DNA of 13,056 nucleotides from JAYWAM01 sp043782425 (lineage in GTDB: Bacteria > Pseudomonadota > Gammaproteobacteria > Burkholderiales > Usitatibacteraceae). The translations under genes and the position numbers were made by a program. A model generated the notes under the pieces. The model saw only the letters and a program-made list of their open reading frames with translations. It ran no database searches and had not been told where the DNA came from. The stretch lies in the NCBI GenBank assembly GCA_043782425.1, contig JAYWAM010000222.1, forward strand, positions 1 to 13,056, written 5' to 3'. The first letter of the stretch is position 1, and the number at the start of each line of letters is the position of its first letter. Positions 8,490 to 13,056 of this stretch are shown here, one piece after another.

Positions 8490-9754
8490 TGCAGTTCCAT
8501 GTCGAAGGAGAGGCTGGCAAACCAGGCCGCAAGCGCCTTGGCAAAATCTGCCTCGGCGTTCGCCGCTTCAAGCTGAATGGATTTGAAGGTGCGGCGCGCA
8601 TCGAGAAGTTCGAGCACGCCGACCGCTCCTTTTTGAAAAGCGAATTCGGCTGCGTCGGCAGCGCGCTTTGCTTCCGTCAGCAGGCTGCCGCGAAAGCGCT
8701 CGATGCGCTCGTTTGCAGCCTCGATGTCGGAGCGCGTCCTCGCCGTTTCGGCGCCAGCCAGTGCACGCGCTTTTTGCAGAGCATCGCGAGCGGCATGCCA
8801 ATCGTTCTCGGCGCGGCGGATTTCTCCCTCGTACCCGTAAGCGACAAATAGCGGGATCGAGATGCCTACCCCCCAAGTGTTGCCGCCGTTTTCTGGAAAA
8901 TGCTCGTATTGGACGCCAACGGTGATATCGCGGCTTTTCAACGCCAATGCCAGCTTGCTATTGGCTTCTGCGGCTGCAACCCGCAACGCAGCGGCACGCA
9001 CATCGGGCCGCGAATCAATCTCATCGTCCCTCTGCGAGCGTTGGCTCTGTTCGAATACAGTGCCCTGTGGCCAGGCATCGCTTGCTTCCAGACCAGTCGC
9101 CGCATCTTCGGCGGCGATCAATGAAGCCAGAACAAACTGCGCCCGGACGAGGTCGGCCTTGGCGCTACGAAGATCGTTTTGAGCGCGCATCGCATCGACG
9201 CGCAACCGCGCTGCGTCGGAAACCGAAATGTCGCCGACCTTCAGGCGCAATTCCGTAGCGTGTAGGGATTTTTCCGACAGCCCGGTAAAATCCCGCGCGA
9301 CGGCAAGCTTTTCCTGCGCCAGCTTAAGATCAAAATAGGCTTGACGCAACGCCAGGCGCTGCGCGCGAAGCGCATCGGCAACATCCTGCTCCGCGGCGCG
9401 AGCAAGTTTTTCCGCCGCATCGCTGCGCAATTGGCGCTTGCCGCCGCGCTCAACCACCTGGTCCAGGCGAATGGTCGTATCAACGATTTTCTCAGTGAGC
9501 CGTCCCGAGCCGATACCGTTGCGGAAACTGATCCCGGTGTTTTGAACGCTCAGGTTTGGGTTGATACGCGCATTGGCGACAAGGACACCAGCCTCCGTGG
9601 ACTCGAACGCAAGGCGCGCGGCCTGAATATCGCGATTTTTTTCGACCAGAAGCGTTTCGGCTTCACGCAATGTGAGCGCCACCGCCGGAGCCAGTTTGCA
9701 TGCGCAAACAAGCAGGACCAGCAGCGCACGGAAAAATTTGATAATGAACGACAA
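8486..9754 (-). CDS. TolC-like outer-membrane efflux protein, CzcC-like
   Basis: This 422-residue outer-membrane channel is the first gene of the efflux operon. A signal peptide runs to about residue 26 (a hydrophobic LLVLLVCACKLAPAVA stretch ending at an AVA-type cleavage site). The mature part opens with LTLREAETLLVEKNRDI, the usual start of the outer-membrane efflux protein repeat. Long amphipathic helices follow in two pseudo-repeats (LAQEKLAVARDF... in the first, ANERIERFRGSLL and QKGAVGVLELLDARR in the second). The start is a TTG at 9752-9754, chosen because AAGG lies 9 nt upstream and no ATG precedes the signal peptide. It shares a 4-bp overlap with the adaptor gene and precedes it, in the common CBA order. 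Confidence 0.9.
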   Translation of the reverse strand: MSFIIKFFRALLVLLVCACKLAPAVALTLREAETLLVEKNRDIQAARLAFESTEAGVLVANARINPNLSVQNTGISFRNGIGSGRLTEKIVDTTIRLDQVVERGGKRQLRSDAAEKLARAAEQDVADALRAQRLALRQAYFDLKLAQEKLAVARDFTGLSEKSLHATELRLKVGDISVSDAARLRVDAMRAQNDLRSAKADLVRAQFVLASLIAAEDAATGLEASDAWPQGTVFEQSQRSQRDDEIDSRPDVRAAALRVAAAEANSKLALALKSRDITVGVQYEHFPENGGNTWGVGISIPLFVAYGYEGEIRRAENDWHAARDALQKARALAGAETARTRSDIEAANERIERFRGSLLTEAKRAADAAEFAFQKGAVGVLELLDARRTFKSIQLEAANAEADFAKALAAWFASLSFDMELQ

Positions 9755-9763
9755 CGCAGGTTA

Positions 9764-9769
9764 CCTTTC
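9764..9769 (-). promoter_or_regulatory. Ribosome binding site of the outer-membrane factor gene
   Basis: The minus strand reads GAAAGG; its AAGG lies 9 nt before the TTG at 9752-9754. It supports this non-ATG start. The surrounding 9-mer ACCTTTCAA (plus strand, 9763-9771) recurs at 9860-9868. Confidence 0.6.
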
Positions 9770-9826
9770 AATGTTGGCGGTGGACCACCGTCCCGCTGTC
9801 TGAATACATCATCGCTCGAGACCGGC

Positions 9827-9860
9827 TGCCATTTAATATGCTGGCATAATCGCACTGCAA
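9827..9860 (-). promoter_or_regulatory. Candidate promoter and operator of the efflux operon
   Basis: On the minus strand TTGCAG (9855-9860) and TATTAA (9833-9838) are separated by 16 bp and resemble sigma70 -35 and -10 boxes. An inverted repeat, TGCCA at 9827-9831 and TGGCA at 9842-9846, encloses the -10 box and is a possible operator. The predicted leader is about 70 nt. The -10 box is only 4/6, so this is tentative. Confidence 0.3.
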
Positions 9861-9888
9861 CCTTTCAACCAGCTTAAAATCACCAATT

Positions 9889-10190
9889 TTGAAGTGTCGT
9901 CCGTTGTTCAAGAAAAGCGGCAAACACCAAGCACTCAAACAGCTCGGCCCTGGGCTGATCACCGGTCCGGGCCTGACTGCCAACATCCGCCGCATATTCC
10001 CGCGTCTGGTGCTGATGGGTATCGTCGGTCTGCTGGTGGTGGCCGATACCAACAACATCGCTGCTGACATCGCCGCGTTGGGCGAAGCGCTACAACTCCT
10101 GGTTGGCGGAGGCGCGCACTTTCACGCCATCGTGTTCGGTTTCATTTCTTACCTGTTCTTCTGGCAGATTACGCAGGAAGAAGATATATA
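9889..10190 (+). pseudogene. NRAMP-family divalent metal transporter remnant with internal deletions
   Basis: One frame is open from 9889 (TTG) to a TAG at 10213-10215 (108 residues). It reads like a cut-down MntH/NRAMP protein of the roughly 400-residue bacterial type. Residues 16-26 (LKQLGPGLITG) match the N-terminus. Residues 27-84 (GLTANIRR, then the NNIAADIAALGEALQLL region) match the TM3-TM4 part. Residues 87-98 (SYLFFWQITQEE) match the later ISPYLFFWQASQE motif. The TM1 metal-binding stretch (DDDPSG in relatives) and everything after the last motif are missing, so it cannot transport metal. Both internal joins fall at short repeats present in relatives (I/V-T-G and V-F-G) and both keep the frame. 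The last 10 bp of the open frame overlap the rhomboid start. Identification comes from recalled family motifs, not an alignment. Confidence 0.72.
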
Positions 10191-10205
10191 TGTCGTAACA
10201 AACCC

Positions 10206-11693
10206 ATGCTCATAGTTCCCGTCGTTGAGGGTATGAATTGGCGGCACCCTCCCCCCGTCACACTGACGCTCATCCTCATCAACTTCCTGGTATTTTTCCT
10301 TTACCAAAGCGGAGATGACGCCCGCGCCGCGCGCGCCGCAGAGCACTATTTCTCGTCGCCATTGCCGCAACTCGAACTGCCGCGCTATGTGGAGCACGCG
10401 CTGGAGCGCCCACGCGCTAACGCCAAAAGACGCAAGCCGCAAGGAGCGTCGCCCGAATCCATCAATGGGCTTGCGCCAGAGCAGAAGCTGGCGTTGCTGT
10501 ACACCATGGAAAGCGATGCGGCCTTCATGCGCGAGCTGCGCCAGCAACGCATCATCACGCCAGAGCACGAAGCATTTGCGCAATGGAAAGAAGCGCGCAG
10601 CCGCTATGAGGCTCTGCAAAACCAGGTGTCCTATCTACGCTTTGGTTTCAATCCGGCGCACCCCACTGCGCTGACCTGGGTGACCAGCATGTTTCTGCAT
10701 GGTGATTTAATGCACCTGCTGGGCAACATGGTTTTTCTTTTTATTGTCGGCGTGGCGGTCGAAACCCTGGTTGGCACACGCTGGTTTCTGGGGCTGTATC
10801 TGCTGGGCGGAATGGCGGGAGACTTGCTCTCGCTGATTGTGCATTTCGGCAGCGACATGCCATCGGTCGGTGCATCCGGCGCCATTTCCGCTTTGATGGG
10901 GGTGTTTACCGTTGTCTACGCGCGCCGCCCGGTGAATTTCTTTTACTGGATTTTTTTCTACTTCGGCTTTCGTATTCTGCCCGGCATTGTCATTCTGCCG
11001 GTATGGATCGCTTATGAACTGGTGCAGTTCTTTGCTGACGCCAATAGCGGTGTCGGCTATATGGCGCACCTGGGTGGCTTGATAGGCGGCGCGGCAATGG
11101 GCATCATCGCGGCGCGCGCAAAACGCGGCAAGATCGAATCGTTCCATGAAGAACGCGATGACAGCAAGCAATATCGCGAAGATTTCGAGCGCGGCGTGGC
11201 GCTGGCGCGCAAGCTCGATTTTGCTGCGGCGAATACGCTGTTCGCGCGCCTGACACAGCGTCGCGCCGATGACCTCGATGTGCTCAAGCAGTGGTATGTC
11301 GTGGCCAAAGCGCATCCGGAGTCGGCGCACTTTCACCGCGTATGTGATCTGATATTCAAGCTCGCGGCAAAGGACACCGCAACACGCCGTTGGCAGTGCG
11401 ATGTGTTTGAGGAATACCGGCACAAAGCTGCCCCCGCGCCGCGCTTGACGCCATCGACGGTCGGGCGCATGGCGCTGTTGCTCATGCAGGATGGGCGTCT
11501 GGCGCAAGCCGAGCAAGCCGTCATGGTGCTGGCGCGCGTCGCCAACAAGTATCCGGATTTCGGCAAGCTATGCACGCTACTCGCCGAGCGACTCGATGCT
11601 GCGCAATCTGAAACAGGCGGCAAAGCACGCGCGAAACGTTTGCGTGCGCTTGCAGAGGTTGCGGCTGCGCCGCATCCTCCTACAGGCGTCTAA
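10206..11693 (+). CDS. Rhomboid-family intramembrane serine protease with C-terminal domain
   Basis: This 495-residue inner-membrane protein is predicted to cleave transmembrane segments of substrate proteins. The first membrane segment (about 17-34) is followed by a long soluble, charged insertion (about 36-140). The rhomboid core then contains the HGDLMHLLGN motif (His165, His170, Asn174) and the catalytic serine in GASGA (Ser224). The catalytic histidine lies in AHLGGLIGG (His288), so the Ser-His dyad is intact. Residues about 305-495 form a soluble, helix-rich tail in which DFERGVALARKLDFAAANTLFARL looks TPR-like. The start MLIVPV resembles that of related proteins, but no good Shine-Dalgarno is seen. 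The gene follows an NRAMP remnant and is divergent from the efflux operon. The substrate is unknown. Confidence 0.9.
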   Translation: MLIVPVVEGMNWRHPPPVTLTLILINFLVFFLYQSGDDARAARAAEHYFSSPLPQLELPRYVEHALERPRANAKRRKPQGASPESINGLAPEQKLALLYTMESDAAFMRELRQQRIITPEHEAFAQWKEARSRYEALQNQVSYLRFGFNPAHPTALTWVTSMFLHGDLMHLLGNMVFLFIVGVAVETLVGTRWFLGLYLLGGMAGDLLSLIVHFGSDMPSVGASGAISALMGVFTVVYARRPVNFFYWIFFYFGFRILPGIVILPVWIAYELVQFFADANSGVGYMAHLGGLIGGAAMGIIAARAKRGKIESFHEERDDSKQYREDFERGVALARKLDFAAANTLFARLTQRRADDLDVLKQWYVVAKAHPESAHFHRVCDLIFKLAAKDTATRRWQCDVFEEYRHKAAPAPRLTPSTVGRMALLLMQDGRLAQAEQAVMVLARVANKYPDFGKLCTLLAERLDAAQSETGGKARAKRLRALAEVAAAPHPPTGV

Positions 11694-11719
11694 CCAATAT
11701 GACGATTTGCAAAATCAAC

Positions 11720-11748
11720 TTGCCAACATGTAGTTTTTAAGCTACATT
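11720..11748 (+). promoter_or_regulatory. Candidate toxin-antitoxin promoter with autoregulatory inverted repeat
   Basis: TTGCCA (11720-11725) and TACATT (11743-11748) are separated by 17 bp, a good sigma70 layout. A perfect 6-bp inverted repeat, ATGTAG (11728-11733) and CTACAT (11742-11747), covers the spacer and -10 box. That is where the antitoxin or the toxin-antitoxin complex would be expected to repress. Transcription would start within a few bases of the toxin ATG at 11757. Confidence 0.45.
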
Positions 11749-11756
11749 CGTATCTC

Positions 11757-12080
11757 ATGATAGAAGTCTTCCGGTACCAAACTCACGATGGCAAAGAGCC
11801 TTTGACCGAATGGCTCCAATCTCTACGAGACAAAAGGGCGCAAGCCAAAGTGCGCATCCGGCTCAAGCGGCTGGAAATTGGAATCTTTGGGGATAACGTA
11901 TCAGTCGGCGATGGGGTTCTTGAGCTAAGGGAACACTTGGGTGCAGGCTATCGGGTGTACTTCGGTCGGCATGGTCAAACAATTGTGATACTACTGTGTG
12001 GTGGCACAAAGAAAACACAGGTTGCGGACATCAAGGCCGCGAAAGAATACTGGGTAGATTGGAAACGGAGGCAAGTATGA
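11757..12080 (+). CDS. Type II toxin, RelE/ParE superfamily (HI1419-like)
   Basis: This 107-residue protein matches the addiction-module killer family related to HI1419, a branch of the RelE/ParE/HigB fold. Relatives are mRNA interferases or growth inhibitors. Family features in order are an N-terminal EWLQSLRD helix (18-25), KVRIRLKRLEIGIFGD (31-46), ELREHLGAGYRVYF (56-69), and LLCGGTKKTQ (79-88) with a following DIKAAKEYW. The length is typical. The gene precedes its antitoxin and overlaps it by 4 bp (ATGA), the usual toxin-first order for this family. No Shine-Dalgarno is visible before the ATG, and the candidate promoter would leave almost no leader, so initiation may be leaderless or weak. 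Activity has to be inferred from family membership. Confidence 0.88.
   Translation: MIEVFRYQTHDGKEPLTEWLQSLRDKRAQAKVRIRLKRLEIGIFGDNVSVGDGVLELREHLGAGYRVYFGRHGQTIVILLCGGTKKTQVADIKAAKEYWVDWKRRQV
12067..12071 (+). promoter_or_regulatory. Ribosome binding site of the antitoxin
   Basis: GGAGG lies 5 nt before the ATG at 12077, inside the last codons of the toxin gene. It is much stronger than anything before the toxin, consistent with the antitoxin being made in excess. Confidence 0.7.
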
Positions 12081-12409
12081 GAAAAAAATTAATAGGCGCT
12101 GTATCTCACCACGAGCGGGAGGTTGCAGAACTGCGCGCAGATCGAGAACTTGCTGTGCAATATCTGAAAGCCGCGATGGAGTCATTGGACAACCCTGATG
12201 ACCGAGCTGTCGGCCTACTGGCACTGCGCACCATTGCAGAAGCTTATGGCGGACTCGGCGCTGTTGCTGCTGAAGCGGGTATCAGCCGGGAATCGCTATA
12301 TCGCACGCTTTCGCCCAAAGGCAACCCGACATTGAAAACACTCCTGGCCGTATTGAAGGCGGTTGGAATGAAGCTCTCCGTGGAAACTGAGCAGCATGTC
12401 TCTGCATAA
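12077..12409 (+). CDS. HTH-type antitoxin (HI1420-like)
   Basis: This 110-residue protein is the partner of the overlapping toxin. It is expected to neutralise the toxin by direct binding and to repress the operon. Residues 20-55 form an acidic helical region (VQYLKAAMESLDNPDDRAVG) like that of HI1420 relatives. Residues about 57-95 form a Cro/C1-like helix-turn-helix with the family signature GISRESLYRTLSPKGNPTLKT, then LLAVLKAVGMKLSV. The ATG at 12077 is chosen over longer in-frame starts upstream, such as 11996, which lie within the toxin gene. GGAGG sits 5 nt before this ATG and the ATGA overlap is typical. The likely operator is the inverted repeat at 11728-11747. Confidence 0.9.
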   Translation: MRKKLIGAVSHHEREVAELRADRELAVQYLKAAMESLDNPDDRAVGLLALRTIAEAYGGLGAVAAEAGISRESLYRTLSPKGNPTLKTLLAVLKAVGMKLSVETEQHVSA

Positions 12410-12466
12410 CCCTTGCCGAATACTGGACGCGAAACACGCAAATACACGCGGCGCAATATCGCCGGA

Positions 12467-12757
12467 TTAAGCCGGCCTCGCCACCAGCGCATTGCCCACC
12501 GCATAAAAAGCGCGCAAGGCGCTTTGCGCTTCATCCTCAGCGGTTTTCACGCCATCGTAGCGCGCAGCATTGAATAGCTTTGTCAGCAAATGCAGATCCG
12601 CACGGCATGGCGGACAGGTTTGGATTAGCCGCGTTACATATTCCTCAACGCTCTCCCCTGCCTGCCTGCCGAGATTGCCGACGGGCGCTACTCGCGCCAC
12701 GCACTCCAGTTGCCGCAGCGCGCTTAAAGCAACACGATGCGCGGGGGTGGCGTGAGC
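12467..12757 (-). pseudogene. C-terminal fragment of a gene cut by an IS3-type element
   Basis: The minus-strand frame is open from just after a TGA at 12758-12760 to a TAA at 12467-12469 (96 residues). A GTG at 12700 would allow a 77-residue product, but similar-looking coding sequence continues upstream of it (HRVALSALRQLECVARV), so the true 5' end is lost. The 5' side abuts IS3-family sequence at about 12754. Visible elements are GRQAGESVEEYVTRL, a CPPC pair, and LLTKLFNAARYDG. This resembles the C-terminal DUF4129 region of TgpA-like transglutaminase proteins (a G.s..EY..RL helix followed by LT.LF..ARY), but that link is tentative. It is probably non-functional. Confidence 0.5.
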
Positions 12758-12980
12758 TCAGCAAGGATAAAGGTGTACTTCACTGGCTCTGTTTGGCGAA
12801 GTACACCGCTGCTTTTTTTAGGATGCTGACCTCAATCCTGCTGCAAGAGAGATCAGCGCGCAGTCGCGTGATTTCAGCCTGTTCGGGACTCACCGCACGG
12901 CGACCCGCAGCTTGCGTCAATTGACCTGCCGCGTATTGTTTTTCCCATTGCTGAACCAGCTGTGAACGGCGATCCAAATC
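12754..12980 (-). mobile_element. IS3-family insertion sequence remnant (end of orfA, first codons of orfB)
   Basis: Read on the minus strand, 12780-12977 encodes about 65 residues ending in RLRADLSCSRIEVSILKKAAVYFAKQ. This is the hallmark C-terminus of IS3-family OrfA, a leucine-zipper-like helix followed by ILKKAA.YFAK. At its stop, overlapping as CAGTGA, a second frame opens with VKYTFILAEL, the typical start of OrfB. That frame turns into unrelated sequence after about ten codons and stops at 12724-12726. The N-terminal helix-turn-helix of OrfA and the DDE domain of OrfB are missing, so the element is dead. Exact edges are uncertain by several bases. The left edge coincides with the broken end of the neighbouring gene fragment. 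Confidence 0.75.
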
Positions 12981-13056
12981 CGCGTAAATTTGGCGGCGAA
13001 GGCGATTTCAGACGATTTCAGACGCTGAGTATTAATCTGAATTGTGGGTAGAAACT
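12981..13056. other. Unassigned edge sequence with a short tandem repeat
   Basis: No gene is recognised. A perfect 10-bp unit (CGATTTCAGA) is repeated in tandem at 13003-13022. One minus-strand frame is open through this stretch but matches nothing I recognise. The sequence may be part of whatever lies beyond the window. Confidence 0.3.

Noticed and set aside
9768..10070. 100-residue minus-strand frame across the operon leader and the NRAMP remnant
   Set aside because: It would overlap the efflux promoter region, and the plus-strand NRAMP similarity explains the sequence better.
10707..11516. 269-residue minus-strand frame opposite the rhomboid gene
   Set aside because: It is antisense to the rhomboid catalytic core, is rich in His/Arg/Gln, and has no recognisable motif.
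11996..12409. Longer 137-residue version of the antitoxin
   Set aside because: The extra N-terminus lies within the toxin coding sequence in another frame. The ATG at 12077 has a strong GGAGG and the expected 4-bp overlap.
12461..12476. GCCGG/CCGGC hairpin at the end of the gene fragment as a terminator
   Set aside because: The stem is only 5 bp with no T-run on either strand, and it overlaps a stop codon. It is too weak to annotate.

Overview
The window is about 13 kb of moderately GC-rich DNA from a Gram-negative bacterium. The gene content points to a proteobacterium, and a betaproteobacterium is my best guess: a tripartite RND efflux system, a TctE/QseC-like two-component system, and a rhomboid with a C-terminal extension. 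No 16S or other phylogenetic marker is present, so the taxon is inference.

Layout. (1) 2-136, +: the C-terminus of an IS630-family transposase running in from the left edge. (2) 221-9754, all on the minus strand and read right to left: an outer-membrane factor, a lipoprotein membrane-fusion protein, a CzcA-type heavy-metal RND pump, an ArnT/PMT-like membrane glycosyltransferase, then an OmpR-type response regulator and its histidine kinase. The first four genes are joined by 4-bp overlaps or an 18-bp gap, and regulator and kinase overlap by 8 bp. A 160-bp gap separates the two blocks. (3) 9755-9888: the upstream region of the efflux operon. (4) 9889 to about 10190, +: a shrunken remnant of an NRAMP divalent-metal transporter that lost its TM1 metal-binding motif through two internal deletions, both of which keep the frame. 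(5) 10206-11693, +: a rhomboid intramembrane protease with a large insertion after the first membrane segment and a roughly 190-residue C-terminal domain. (6) 11757-12409, +: a toxin-first type II toxin-antitoxin pair of the HI1419/HI1420 type, with an inverted repeat over its candidate promoter. (7) 12467-12757, -: the C-terminal fragment of a broken gene, joined directly to an IS3-family remnant (about 12754-12980). The last 76 bp are unassigned.

How the genes fit together. The efflux proteins would span inner membrane, periplasm and outer membrane and export a divalent metal such as Co, Zn, Cd or Ni. The two-component system downstream probably senses an envelope or metal signal and may control the operon. 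The glycosyltransferase, translationally coupled to the pump, suggests an envelope or lipid A change made together with metal export. The dead metal importer just upstream fits the same metal-stress theme. Both window edges carry transposon debris and the right third is decayed accessory DNA, so this looks like a metal-resistance segment bounded by mobile-element activity.

No stretch of more than 300 bases is empty, provided the NRAMP remnant is counted. No tRNA, rRNA, CRISPR array or riboswitch was recognised.
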